Shown here piece after piece: positions 8,013 through 16,671 of a stretch of DNA of 34,123 nt (position 1 is its first letter; each line of letters begins with the position of its first letter). A program made the position numbers and the translations under genes. Origin of the DNA: Comamonadaceae bacterium. Its GTDB lineage: Bacteria > Pseudomonadota > Gammaproteobacteria > Burkholderiales > Burkholderiaceae_C. The notes below the pieces were generated by a model. The model did not search any database and was not told the DNA's origin. It saw only the letters and a list, made by a program, of their open reading frames with translations. The stretch lies in contig VIKI01000057.1 of assembly GCA_008080595.1 (NCBI GenBank), positions 44,734 through 78,856 of the forward strand. Reading direction: 5' to 3'.

Positions 8013-9077
8013 CTAAGCCATCAAGCCCGGGCTGGCCACCCAAGCGCCAGCCTTGTCCACCAGCAACACCTCCACACCCCAGGTCTTGGCCAAGTCCAGG
8101 GCTTTGGCCTTGCCCGCGACAAACATCACTTTGGTCAGTGCATCGGCCAGCGCACAACTGTCAGCCACCACCGTCACGCTGGACACATCTGCCGGTGACG
8201 CACCGGTGTGCGGGTCAAAAATGTGGTGGTATTGAAAGTCAGCGGTAAAAAAGGTCTGGCTGTCGGCAGAGGTAGCCACGCTGCGGCCACTGGCGGCAAT
8301 ACGCCTGATGATGCCGTCGGCATCGCGCGGGTTGGCTACGCCCAACCGCCAGCCCGCGCCATCTTGTGCTTGGCCCAGGGTTGACCATTCGCCGGTGTTG
8401 ATCAAGGCATGTTCGATGCCCATGGCTTGCCAGCGCGCCTTGATCACGTCCGCCGCAAAACCCTGGGCGATGCCATTGAGCGTGATCGCCATGCCGGGCC
8501 GTTTCAGGCGCACACGGTCATCCCTGACCTCGACCTGCTGCCAATCCACCTTGTCCCGCGCCGCCAGCAGCGCGGCCGCCCAGGGCAAGCGATCTTCCCG
8601 CTGTGCCTGGGCATACAGCAGCCACAGAGGCTGGACGGTGATGTCAAACGCCCCCTGGCTTTGTTGCGAGACTGCTTGCGCCAGGCGCAACACCCGCACC
8701 AGCATGGGGTCGGGGTTGCGCAGCAAACCGCTGGCATTGAGCTGGCAGACCGCGCTGTTGGCGCGAAACAGGCTCATCTGCTGCTCGATGTGGCGAATGT
8801 CTGCCACGGCGAGATCCAGCGCCAGCTCGGCTTTGGCCACCGTGTCGGCACCCACGGTGAGTGACAAGGTGGTACCAAAACCCAGCAGAGGACGGCTGCG
8901 CCAGTGCGCCGAGGTGTTCGCTGCACCGCCCAGCGGTGGCTCCCGATACGCTCTGCTTTCAGGAGCTATCAGCGCAGACCCCATGCCGATGGCAGCCCAT
9001 AAAAGCTGTCGGCGTTGCCATCCTGAACGTGCTTGCGGTGGCTGCAATGGGTGCGGGCCAGCATCTGGGGTGCGCAC
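8013..9077 (-). CDS. apbE: FAD:protein FMN transferase (ApbE), Tat-exported
   Basis: ApbE covalently attaches FMN from FAD to a threonine of target flavoproteins in the periplasm, using Mg2+. The 354-aa product carries a twin-arginine signal (QRRQLLWAAIGMGSALIA, around residues 20-37). It then shows the family motifs in order: GAFDITVQPLW, LNGIAQGFAAD, an INTGEWSTLG strand, HIFDPHTGASP and DSCALADALTKVMFV. The start used is a GTG with GAGGA close upstream; this overlaps the 3' end of the preceding NosR-like gene by 109 bases, which implies coupled translation. The upstream gene product has an FMN-binding domain and is the obvious substrate. Some residues are variants of consensus (GFAAD for GYAVD, TGE for GGE), but the active-site pattern is kept. 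Confidence 0.93.
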   Translation of the reverse strand: MRTPDAGPHPLQPPQARSGWQRRQLLWAAIGMGSALIAPESRAYREPPLGGAANTSAHWRSRPLLGFGTTLSLTVGADTVAKAELALDLAVADIRHIEQQMSLFRANSAVCQLNASGLLRNPDPMLVRVLRLAQAVSQQSQGAFDITVQPLWLLYAQAQREDRLPWAAALLAARDKVDWQQVEVRDDRVRLKRPGMAITLNGIAQGFAADVIKARWQAMGIEHALINTGEWSTLGQAQDGAGWRLGVANPRDADGIIRRIAASGRSVATSADSQTFFTADFQYHHIFDPHTGASPADVSSVTVVADSCALADALTKVMFVAGKAKALDLAKTWGVEVLLVDKAGAWVASPGLMA

Positions 9078-11149
9078 AAGTCCTCACTTTGCTCGATCAC
9101 CACACAGTCCAGGCACTGGAAACACTCGGTGTAGTCAATGACCCCGGTTTTGGGGATGGCTTGGTAACGACAGTCGCTGGCGCAACGCTGGCAGGGCTGG
9201 CCACATTCACTGCGGCGCGATATCCAGTTCTTCCGGCGCAGTTGGCCCAGCACCGCCATACCCGCACCCAAAGGACACAGGTAGCGGCAAAAGCTCTTAA
9301 AAATCACCGCATTCAGCACCAGCAGCGCCACCGCCCAGGCCACAAATGGCCAGGAGCGCACAAACAACAAGGTGATGCTGGTCTTGAACGGCTCCACTTC
9401 CACCAGCCGGTCGGCCCAGGTGACCGACACCAAGGCGCTGACCATGATGCCTGCCAACACCAGGTATTTGAGTTTTTTAAAGCGCTGATCGGTCTGCAGT
9501 GACAGGCGAATTTGCGGCACTTTGAACGCCCGAGCGGCGTTGCCTACGAGTTCTTGCAAAGCGCCAAACGGGCACAACCAGCCACAAAACGTGCCCCGTC
9601 CCCAGACAAAAAAGCTGACCGCCGTGAAGGCCCACAGCAGCACCGTCATGGGGTCGTACAAAAAGAAGCCCAGGCTGCGCTGCTCCACCAGCGCACGCAC
9701 CACGCCAGTGAGGTTGACGATGGACAACTGCCCTTGGGCATACCAGCCGATGAACCCGAGCGTGAACAGCATGTAGGCGGTGCGAAACCGGCTCAGGCGG
9801 CGCGTGGACTGGGTCAACCAGGTGGGTTTGCGCAGCGCCCAGGTCAGCACCGCCAGGCCAGCAGCCAGCACCAGCAGTTCCCACCAACGGTCCATCCAAA
9901 GGGAATGCCAGGTTTTGTTGTCCGACTCGGCGGCGGTGAAATAACGCTCGGGCAACTGGAATGTCACGGGGAAGTCTTTGCCAACCCGCTCGCCATACAT
10001 CGCGCCCTTGGTGCGAATCACCCGCAAGCTGAATTCAAGCGGCAAAGACGGGTCTAGCCCGGCGGGGGCAATGACCCTGAAAATTTTCCACTCGGCCTCT
10101 TTCAGGCTGTCGGGCAGTTTCAAGGGCTCAGACAGATCAATGTCCAGGTCACGCAGCTCCAGTGGCAACTGAGCTTGCTGCAAAGTGATGCGACTCGGCA
10201 CCGCGCCGCGAACAAACTCCTCGCCCAGCATCGAATACCGGCCTTGCGCCATCACCAGCAAGGCGCTGTCTCCGGGTTCCAGCCGCCCCTGCAGGTAGTC
10301 CCAATCCTTGGGTGACAAGAGGTTACGCCCGACCGAGGGCACATGCAAAGCGGTGGCGTACAAGGTCTCAAACACCGCCTCTGGCGCAGCACGCCCTTCT
10401 GCATCGCTGCCTTCCACCGGTGTGCCGACAAAGGCGGCGTCAACCTCGCGGTTGGTATAGGTTTTTGGGCTGACCAGCCCGGCCTTGATCAGTTGACCCC
10501 AGGCCAGCACATCCACCACGTCTGGCTTGATGCGGGCGATCAAATCCGGGTCACGTCCCTGGGCATAGCCCATTTTGGCCCGCGCCACTTTGAGCGAGGC
10601 CGACAACAGGCTCTGGTTCAAAATCCGCACCGATGCCGTCGCCTTGGCCACGCCGTGGATGTAGACATTGGCGTTGCCACCGTTGTTCTGACCGCCGCCA
10701 ATTTTGATGTTTTGCTTGAGTGAGAGGCCCTTGTACTGCTCGACAAAACGCAACATGGGTTCAGGTCCCAGGCCTTCCAGAAAAACCGGTTCGTGCTGCG
10801 ACAACACCTGCACATCCATGAACTCGCCATGGGTATTGAGCGCCACCAACAGGTTGAACGGCGTGCCAGAAAACCCTGGGATGGGGGCCAGATCGATGGA
10901 CTCGTAGGCATAACCGATGAGAGGAGTTGAGGTTAACTCCTGCTTGAACAGCGGCCAGATCGGCAGGGTCGCATCTTTGTCACCCACGATCAGCGGCGCG
11001 GGGAAAGCCCGGGCCAGCGTTTCCTTGCTCATGACCCCGGCGTGTGCCGCAGACAGGGCCAGCCACAGACCCACGACGGCTACACATACCGCGGCCAGAT
11101 GGCGCAGCACATGTACCCGAACACCTCGGTCCTGTGCTATCAACTTCAT
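8969..11149 (-). CDS. NosR/NirI-like membrane protein: FMN-binding, polytopic, polyferredoxin
   Basis: This 726-aa protein has the NosR/NirI layout. An N-terminal membrane/signal segment (VCVAVVGLWLALSAAHAG) leads to a periplasmic FMN-binding domain in which VAKATASVRI is the likely covalent flavin site (threonine within KATAS). After ~420 residues come several membrane helices. The cytoplasmic part has two CxxxCP motifs (FCGWLCPFGALQE and FCRYLCPLGAG) and two ferredoxin-like cysteine clusters (CGQPCQRCASDC and CFQCLDC). NosR passes electrons across the membrane to support nitrous oxide reductase, but no nos structural genes are present. One base separates its ATG from the TGA of the TonB receptor gene, and it overlaps apbE. 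Likely an electron-transfer flavoprotein serving the metal or substrate taken up by that receptor. Confidence 0.85.
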   Translation of the reverse strand: MKLIAQDRGVRVHVLRHLAAVCVAVVGLWLALSAAHAGVMSKETLARAFPAPLIVGDKDATLPIWPLFKQELTSTPLIGYAYESIDLAPIPGFSGTPFNLLVALNTHGEFMDVQVLSQHEPVFLEGLGPEPMLRFVEQYKGLSLKQNIKIGGGQNNGGNANVYIHGVAKATASVRILNQSLLSASLKVARAKMGYAQGRDPDLIARIKPDVVDVLAWGQLIKAGLVSPKTYTNREVDAAFVGTPVEGSDAEGRAAPEAVFETLYATALHVPSVGRNLLSPKDWDYLQGRLEPGDSALLVMAQGRYSMLGEEFVRGAVPSRITLQQAQLPLELRDLDIDLSEPLKLPDSLKEAEWKIFRVIAPAGLDPSLPLEFSLRVIRTKGAMYGERVGKDFPVTFQLPERYFTAAESDNKTWHSLWMDRWWELLVLAAGLAVLTWALRKPTWLTQSTRRLSRFRTAYMLFTLGFIGWYAQGQLSIVNLTGVVRALVEQRSLGFFLYDPMTVLLWAFTAVSFFVWGRGTFCGWLCPFGALQELVGNAARAFKVPQIRLSLQTDQRFKKLKYLVLAGIMVSALVSVTWADRLVEVEPFKTSITLLFVRSWPFVAWAVALLVLNAVIFKSFCRYLCPLGAGMAVLGQLRRKNWISRRSECGQPCQRCASDCRYQAIPKTGVIDYTECFQCLDCVVIEQSEDLCAPQMLARTHCSHRKHVQDGNADSFYGLPSAWGLR

Positions 11150-11150
11150 G

Positions 11151-13295
11151 TCACAAAGGCACGCTCAGTTTTATGCCAAGTGTCCAGTTGCGCCCAGGTG
11201 CCGGTTCATAAAAACGCAAGCCAGACTGGTTCACGATCACCGAGCCGACATAACGTTCATCACTCAGGTTGTCAATGCGGGCGTAGGTGGTCAAGGCGCT
11301 GCGGCCCAACTTCCAACGGTAACTGGCTTTGACATTCAAGGTGGTGTACCCATCGGCCGAGGCAGTGTTGGTGTCGTTGGCGTAGAGGCGACCAGCACGG
11401 GTCAACTCCAGCCCGACTTGTGGCCCGGTAGCCGCCGTGTCACCAGCCAGCGCCGCACGTGAGGGTGACCACAACAGTTCGGAAAACACATAGAACTGCG
11501 GAATACCGGGAATGTTATTGCCAGCGGCAACCGCCGTCGTTCCTGCGTTAAATTTCTCGGAATAAACCGCGTCGATCTGCGATGCGGCCAGCGTGAAACG
11601 CACCGAGTCGTTGAGCTGCGTGCGACCAGACAACTCCCAGCCGGTGCGCTGGGTGCCGGGCGCGTTTTTGTAGGTGGAATTGCCGCCACTGCTGCTGGCC
11701 ACCACCACCTCGTCGGTGGAGTTGATACGGTAAGCGGAAAAGTCGAGCCGACTGGTCGGGCTGGGAGACCACTTGACACCGATTTCATAGTGTTCGCTGG
11801 AGGAGGCCTTGATACCGGTGTTGAAGGCTGGCACACCCGAGCCCTTGTAGGCCATCTCGGCCAGCGTCGGGCTCTCGAACCCCTGGCCATAGGTGGCAAA
11901 TAGATTCAACTGCTCGTTGGTGTGAAAGGTCAGGCCCAGCACAGGGCTGGTTTGGGCGAAACGGATGCTGCCTGAGCCGTCCCCGTTGCTCAGGTCGTGG
12001 TCGTCACTTTGCATGCTGACCCGGCTGTGGCGCAATCCGCCGACCAAGGAGAATTGCTCGGACAACAAGGCCGTGCCTTGCAGGAACAGATCGCTGTTGC
12101 TGGCCTGGTTGTCTTCATTGCGCGTGGTGGAGGTTTTTTCACCGAGCGCTGCGGCACCGCCCTGGCGCAACTCGGTGGACAAGTCGTAGTCGTAACCGAC
12201 CAGCCAATTCACCGGCACCGCGCCCCAAACCGACTGCGCCTTGTACTGCAGCCCGGCACCGTAGTAAGTGCGGTTCAGGCTGACCCAGGCCCCGGTGGGT
12301 GTCACACCAAAAATACCGGCCTGGTACTGCAGGTTGTCCCGCGTGCCGGTGTAAGCCCGGGCCGACAGTGAACGGTTGGCATCCAGCCGGGTTTCCAGCG
12401 TTGCACCCAGCTGGTTTTGCAGCACGGTCTTGCGCACATTGCGGCTGACGGCACTGTCGCCCGCCTGGGCCGGGTCGGCCAACCACTGCGCCTGGGTCAG
12501 CCCCAGGGGGTCACGCGCCAAAGGCATGTCAAAGCGGTTGAACACCACATTGACCTGGCTGGACTCGGCCGGGCTGAAACTGAGCTTGCCGTTGAACTGT
12601 TTGCGCTCGGTGGCGCTGTTGCCTCGGTAGCCATCCACATCAAAGGTGCTGTAGTCGGCCACCAGGCCCACGCTCCCTAGCTTGCCGGCGTATTGCCAAT
12701 CGGTGCGGTGCAGACCAAACGAGCCGGTGTAGGCCGAGGCCTCAAACTCGGGAACCTCAGGCGCAGAGCGGGTAAAGGCCTGGATCACACCACCGGCGGA
12801 ATTGCCATACATCTGCGCCAATGGCCCGCGCAACACCTCCAGGCGTTCGGTCGAGGTCAGGCTGATGGTCGAGCCCTGGCCCTGGCCGTCTGGTGTGGTG
12901 GCCGGAATACCGTCCACCAGCAAACGAATGCCCCGGATGCCAAAGGCCGAACGAGCACCAAAACCACGGATCGAGACCTGCAAGTCCTGCGCATAGTTTT
13001 GCCGGTTCAGGATCGTCAAGCCCGGAACCCGGTTCAGGGTTTCGGACAAATTCACCTGGGGGCCGCCCTGCTCAATGGCCGCACGGTCCACCGCCTGCAC
13101 CGCAGCCGGGGCGTCAAAACTGCGCTGCTCGCTGCGCGAGGCCGACACCACCACCTCGTCAAGCGTGGTGACCTTGGCGGCGCTTTGCGCACTCACACCA
13201 GGGGCACTCAAGGCCATCACGGCCAACGCTACCAGCGATAAACGACAGGGTTGATGGAGACGACTGCGGGACACGGAATGAAATATCTTTTGCAT
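11151..13295 (-). CDS. TonB-dependent outer-membrane receptor
   Basis: The mature protein begins after a signal peptide ending in SAPGVSAQ. A TonB box-like segment (TTLDEVVVSASR) is followed by a plug domain (SETLNRVPGLTI, SIRGFGARSAFGIRGIRL, RLEVLRGPLAQMYGNSAGGVI). A 22-strand-type barrel fills the remainder, with the late motif DNLSDERYVGSV. The most likely start is the ATG at 13295, giving 714 residues; an upstream GTG at 13328 is in frame but adds residues unlike a signal peptide. The sequence resembles FecA-like receptors, so ferric chelates are a plausible ligand. The operon with a NosR-like protein and ApbE also allows copper, since NosA/OprC receptors are associated with nos systems. 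The ligand cannot be decided from sequence alone. Confidence 0.9.
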   Translation of the reverse strand: MQKIFHSVSRSRLHQPCRLSLVALAVMALSAPGVSAQSAAKVTTLDEVVVSASRSEQRSFDAPAAVQAVDRAAIEQGGPQVNLSETLNRVPGLTILNRQNYAQDLQVSIRGFGARSAFGIRGIRLLVDGIPATTPDGQGQGSTISLTSTERLEVLRGPLAQMYGNSAGGVIQAFTRSAPEVPEFEASAYTGSFGLHRTDWQYAGKLGSVGLVADYSTFDVDGYRGNSATERKQFNGKLSFSPAESSQVNVVFNRFDMPLARDPLGLTQAQWLADPAQAGDSAVSRNVRKTVLQNQLGATLETRLDANRSLSARAYTGTRDNLQYQAGIFGVTPTGAWVSLNRTYYGAGLQYKAQSVWGAVPVNWLVGYDYDLSTELRQGGAAALGEKTSTTRNEDNQASNSDLFLQGTALLSEQFSLVGGLRHSRVSMQSDDHDLSNGDGSGSIRFAQTSPVLGLTFHTNEQLNLFATYGQGFESPTLAEMAYKGSGVPAFNTGIKASSSEHYEIGVKWSPSPTSRLDFSAYRINSTDEVVVASSSGGNSTYKNAPGTQRTGWELSGRTQLNDSVRFTLAASQIDAVYSEKFNAGTTAVAAGNNIPGIPQFYVFSELLWSPSRAALAGDTAATGPQVGLELTRAGRLYANDTNTASADGYTTLNVKASYRWKLGRSALTTYARIDNLSDERYVGSVIVNQSGLRFYEPAPGRNWTLGIKLSVPL

Positions 13296-13636
13296 GATGA
13301 ATGGGGCTTGTCTGCTCTTTGGTATCACCCTGGGCTGGGCTGGGTTGGACTGGTTTTGCTAGTGATCAGATTTCCTATGCGCAAAAACCGTACCATCCAA
13401 CCGCGCCAGCGCAGGCACCCCGGTGTGTGCCAAGGCTGAGCGAATCAGTGTTGCTATTTGGTACAACACCAGAGCAACACGTGATCAGTGCGCGTCCGGG
13501 TGTATGCAGCCAATGTCAATGTTCAGCGGCTCGGCCATGGCCAACCAGGGCCGGTCAGCGGTCAGGATGATTGTTTGAAGTCGTTGTGCGACTTCAAGGC
13601 ACAAGCGCGCAACGGTGCGGAGATGAAGGCGGCGGT
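13296..13636. other. Intergenic stretch: TonB-operon leader, inverted repeat and PIN remnant
   Basis: This holds the upstream region of the TonB receptor operon; no convincing promoter hexamers were found. A perfect 8-bp inverted repeat (GTGTTGCT at 13448-13455 and AGCAACAC at 13473-13480) lies just beyond the stop of a PIN-domain remnant, which occupies 13485-13636. Confidence 0.5.
13485..13636 (-). pseudogene. C-terminal remnant of a PIN-domain (VapC-type) toxin
   Basis: The minus-strand frame ending at the TGA at 13485-13487 reads ARLCLEVAQRLQ followed by ILTADRPWLAMAEPLN and then IDIGCIHPDAH. This is the C-terminal end of VapC-like PIN ribonucleases, where the 'TxDxxW' aspartate belongs to the acidic active site and CIRPD-type endings are common. 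Members are about 130 aa; only ~50 residues remain, the N-terminal catalytic aspartate is gone, and the fragment abuts the 3' end of the sensor kinase gene. No antitoxin is left nearby. Confidence 0.5.
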
Positions 13637-15595
13637 CTAAATCGCTTTGAATTCAGGGCGGGAATTGTGCAGACCTTCGCGGGCATCACCCAGTTTGGCA
13701 TGTGGCAAAGTGAAATAGAACGTTGCACCTTCACCCACCCGGCCTTCGGCCCAGACCCGGCCCCCATGGCGCTCAATGATGCGCTTGACAATGGCCAGCC
13801 CCACCCCCGAACCTTCATACTCCCCTGCGGGGTGCACGCGCTCAAACACTCTGAACAACTTGTCTGCATAACGCATGTCAAACCCCGCACCGTGATCGGT
13901 GATCGAGTAGGTATGCTCCTGCTCGCCAGCCACCCCAGCGATCTCAATGAGTGTCTGGTGATCTGTTGACGAATGCTTGATGGCATTCGACAGCAGGTTT
14001 TGCATCGCCAAACGGATCATGCTGACATCCCCCCTGGTTGGCGGCAAGACACCGATGTCCAGATGCATCTGGCGGGCCGGCTCAGCAGCTTGAAACTCCG
14101 CAAACACATCGGATGCCATCTGGGTGAGGTCAATCATGCTGGGGTGCATTTTTTGCCGCCCTAGGGCCAGAAAACGCAGGATATCGTCAACCAACCGACC
14201 TTGCTGACGGGCACTGGTCTGCAGCACCCTCAGCAAGCGCTTGCATTCGTCGTCGAAGCCAGCGCCATACTTCTCCAGCAAAATGGTCGAATAGCCGTCA
14301 AGCGCACGCAAAGGTGAGCGCATGTCATGCGACATCGAATAGGAAAACTCTTCCAGCTCCTTGTTGGAGGCCTCCAACTGGGCGGTGCGCTCCTGAACGC
14401 GCTGTTCCAGCTCCTGGTTGAGCGTGCGCACCTGCTCCTCAGCCCGTCGCCGGCGCCGCACCGCCAGAAAAAGCGACGCGGCTACCCCCAGCAACAGCAC
14501 AAATGACACCCCCGAAACCCAGGCCGCTTCATGCGAGATACGCAGGCTGCGCTCAGGTGCAAACAGAACCACCGCACCCTTGGGCAAGCGTGAGGCCGGT
14601 ATCCCGAAGCGAGCCAGTTGCTGATAGTCAAACAGCAAGGTTTTGCCCGCCCCGCGGCGTACCGGAATGGCCTGCGCTGGCTCACCACGCAACACCCGCA
14701 GCGCGATTTCCGCCGCCTGGCGACCCTGTTCCATGCCACTGATAACACTCCCGCCCAAGGCACCGTGGCCAACGACGCAGTCCCAGTTGGTGAATTCAAC
14801 CACCCGCTGGCTGCTGATGCCCTGGCCTGCGCGAGTGCGCATGTTGGACATGATGACAATGGCCGAGTCAGACGGCAGCGTTTTCAGCGCATCCAATGCG
14901 GCGTCTACGTCGGAAAACTCAGGAAACTCAACGGCAACCTGGGGTGGCAGCGCCGCCAACTCTTTGGCCGCCGTACTGCGAATAGCGCGGTAGGTGAGGT
15001 CATCCAGCATGCCGGGGAAGATGATGCGCCGGGTCTGCGGTGCCAGCTGCAACAACACCTGCAGTGTGCCGAACAGATCGCCATCCTCGGCCACACCGGT
15101 GATACCGGTCTCGCTGGCAAGCAAGCTGTCCTGGTAACCATTCAAACCCATGAACACGATGGGTACACCGGGAAAAAGCTCATTGCGGTGCGCCCGGGCA
15201 AAGTCGAATGCGGCATTGTCTGAGGTCAGCACAACCCGAAACTGCTGGTCGGCAAACTTGGTGCGCAATAAGTCCAGGAGGATCGGTTTTTTGAGCAACC
15301 CAGGCTGTCGCAACGCATCCAGGTATTCCATACGCACGTCATACGCGGCAGAAAGAGGGCCGAACACGGCATCCACACCGTCTTGCTGTGACCGCGTCCA
15401 CACAAAGTCCTGGCTGTAAGAGTGCAGGACAAGGACGTTGTCGCGCCCCTGCACAGCCCCCCCGGCAAGAGCCTGCACCGGAGCCAACACCATCAACACC
15501 CACAGCAGTGCAAAAAACGCAGCCAGCACATCAGGGTAGCGGCCCGACGCACCCGGGCGAGCACCTGTTCTTTCCTCACGATTGGGAATCATCAC
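13637..15595 (-). CDS. Membrane sensor histidine kinase with periplasmic ABC-substrate-binding-like domain
   Basis: About 652 residues. After an N-terminal signal/membrane segment, residues ~50-320 form a periplasmic domain of the ABC_sub_bind type (begins NVLVLHSYSQDFVWTRSQQ; contains FPGVPIVFMGLNGY and VVGHGALGGSV). A membrane helix (VSFVLLLGVAASLFLAV) follows, then a coiled coil and the kinase core: HisKA with EFSYSMSHDMRSPL, N box NLLSNAIKHS, G1 ITDHGAGFD and G2 GSGVGLAIVKRI. The core is of the phytochrome-like group. Start choice: GGGAG lies 8 bases before a GTG at 15595 (ATG at 15592), better than the GTG at 15667 that opens the longest frame. No response regulator is adjacent, so it is an orphan kinase. 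Confidence 0.88.
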   Translation of the reverse strand: MMIPNREERTGARPGASGRYPDVLAAFFALLWVLMVLAPVQALAGGAVQGRDNVLVLHSYSQDFVWTRSQQDGVDAVFGPLSAAYDVRMEYLDALRQPGLLKKPILLDLLRTKFADQQFRVVLTSDNAAFDFARAHRNELFPGVPIVFMGLNGYQDSLLASETGITGVAEDGDLFGTLQVLLQLAPQTRRIIFPGMLDDLTYRAIRSTAAKELAALPPQVAVEFPEFSDVDAALDALKTLPSDSAIVIMSNMRTRAGQGISSQRVVEFTNWDCVVGHGALGGSVISGMEQGRQAAEIALRVLRGEPAQAIPVRRGAGKTLLFDYQQLARFGIPASRLPKGAVVLFAPERSLRISHEAAWVSGVSFVLLLGVAASLFLAVRRRRRAEEQVRTLNQELEQRVQERTAQLEASNKELEEFSYSMSHDMRSPLRALDGYSTILLEKYGAGFDDECKRLLRVLQTSARQQGRLVDDILRFLALGRQKMHPSMIDLTQMASDVFAEFQAAEPARQMHLDIGVLPPTRGDVSMIRLAMQNLLSNAIKHSSTDHQTLIEIAGVAGEQEHTYSITDHGAGFDMRYADKLFRVFERVHPAGEYEGSGVGLAIVKRIIERHGGRVWAEGRVGEGATFYFTLPHAKLGDAREGLHNSRPEFKAI

Positions 15596-15814
15596 CTGTG
15601 TCGCTCCCTGAATCTTGACGGCGAAAGTCAGAAAAACCATGAAACCTGTCGTGAGTATCACTGACACCGGACAGCTCCGTCAATCCTGCTGCGTGTCGGC
15701 AGGTTGGCATGGATTTGAAGCCAGGCTGCCGCGCTGCATCTGGCGGCGGATTGGCTGCTTGCACAAGAAAGGCTGGGGGCAGTTTGAGCACTGCCCGCCT
15801 CAACATAGATATTA

Positions 15815-15866
15815 TTTTGATAGTGACTTGCGCAGGTATTTAGTTGGCTAGCGGCTGATTTCTTAT
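15815..15866 (+). repeat. Dispersed ~50-bp intergenic repeat, copy 2
   Basis: Starts TTTTGATAGTGACTTGCGCA and ends GGCTGATTTCTTAT (15853-15866). The same end block occurs at 18141-18154, where the first half is also similar (TTTTGATAGCTGCTTTCGC). Confidence 0.6.
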
Positions 15867-15875
15867 GAGAAATTA

Positions 15876-15896
15876 TTTCGCGGCTGCCGCCGCTCC
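15876..15896 (+). repeat. REP-like palindromic element, copy 1
   Basis: The block TTTCGCGGCTGCCGCCGCTC, with an internal GCGGC-T-GCCGC palindrome, recurs exactly at 18444-18464. It has the look of extragenic palindromes mobilised by REP-associated tyrosine transposases, although no such transposase is in the window. Confidence 0.6.
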
Positions 15897-15950
15897 CACT
15901 CTGACAAAAAATCAACGGGTGTACGCCGTGGTCTTGTTCACTCTGGAAGC

Positions 15951-16451
15951 TTAAAACTGCGCCGCGTTGGCGTGCAGCTGCTCCGGCGCAAAGCGGTAGA
16001 TGGTCATGATGTCCACGCTGGTGGCCCCCAGGTCTCGATAAAACCGAACAGCGGGCTCGTTCCAGTCCAGGCAACCCCATTCCAGCCGCTGACAACCGCG
16101 CTCCAGTGCCAGCTTGGACATGAAAGCCATCATGATTTTCCCCAGCCCTTGGCCTCGAATGCTGTCGTCCACCAGAAACCCGTCGATGTACAGCCCTTGC
16201 TGCCCGGTAAAGGCCGAAGAGGTTTGGCAAAAATAAATGAACGCCACCAACTGACCGTCATACATGCCAAACACGGCCTCGCCCCGACCTTCGGCGAGGA
16301 GCTTGCGCATGCTGGCTTCGGTTGCCGTGATCTTCTCAAGCATCTTCTGGTACGAGCCGAGTTTTTTCATGAAATCCACAACGTGCTGCGCATCGTCAGG
16401 GGTGGCAAAACGCAGTGAGAAATGCGGGTTTTGGGTGGTGATGAGCGTCAT
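15951..16451 (-). CDS. GNAT-family N-acetyltransferase
   Basis: This 166-aa cytoplasmic enzyme has the GNAT fold. FSLRFATPDDAQHVVDFM is the β1-α1 region. Motif A with the acetyl-CoA pyrophosphate loop is FLVDDSIRGQGLGKIMM (R-x-x-G-x-G), and motif B is LEWGCLDWNEPAVRFYRDLGA with the late conserved tyrosine. The sequence is nearest in style to spermidine/spermine (diamine) acetyltransferase-like proteins, so a small amine substrate is plausible, but members of this branch act on many amines and amino acids. It is transcribed alone and divergently from the plus-strand secreted-protein pair, across a ~220-base shared upstream region. Confidence 0.88.
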   Translation of the reverse strand: MTLITTQNPHFSLRFATPDDAQHVVDFMKKLGSYQKMLEKITATEASMRKLLAEGRGEAVFGMYDGQLVAFIYFCQTSSAFTGQQGLYIDGFLVDDSIRGQGLGKIMMAFMSKLALERGCQRLEWGCLDWNEPAVRFYRDLGATSVDIMTIYRFAPEQLHANAAQF

Positions 16452-16658
16452 GTCAGTCGGTTGCAGGATGGAGGGACGGGGGCGATGACCGTCAGCATCC
16501 TAACCGGATAAGGGCGAGTTCAACTCCGAACTGCGTGACCTTCAAGACTTCGGATGCCTGTGCGGGCATCACCATCGGCAAGCCATAAAGGACGGCTGAA
16601 CACAAAATTTTGCTTCCCTGCGTTCGTTGAACTGCCCATAATGGGCGTTCCAATATTC

Positions 16659-16666
16659 AAGGAGGT
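16659..16666 (+). promoter_or_regulatory. Consensus Shine-Dalgarno fixing a TTG start
   Basis: AAGGAGGT lies five bases before the TTG at 16672. No ATG is available at the right position to give the signal peptide, so this site decides the start of the following gene. Confidence 0.8.
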
Positions 16667-16671
16667 CTACT

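Larger units (their letters stand above)
15596..15950. other. Intergenic stretch with repeats
   Basis: It contains a ~50-bp dispersed repeat and, right after it, a short REP-like palindrome; both are listed separately. No open frame here looks like a gene, and no terminator or promoter could be assigned with confidence. Confidence 0.5.

Noticed and set aside
8308-9141. Long plus-strand open frame opposite apbE/nosR-like gene
   Set aside because: It mirrors the GC-rich coding strand of genes with clear family motifs on the minus strand, and its translation has no recognisable motif.
8969-11149. Calling the gene nosR of a nitrous oxide reductase cluster
   Set aside because: No nosZ, nosD, nosF, nosY or nosL lies within the window, and the upstream coupled gene is a TonB receptor.
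13448-13480. Possible integron attC-like site
   Set aside because: The GTTGCT…AGCAAC arms do not fit the GTTRRRY/RYYYAAC core, and there is no integrase or cassette array.
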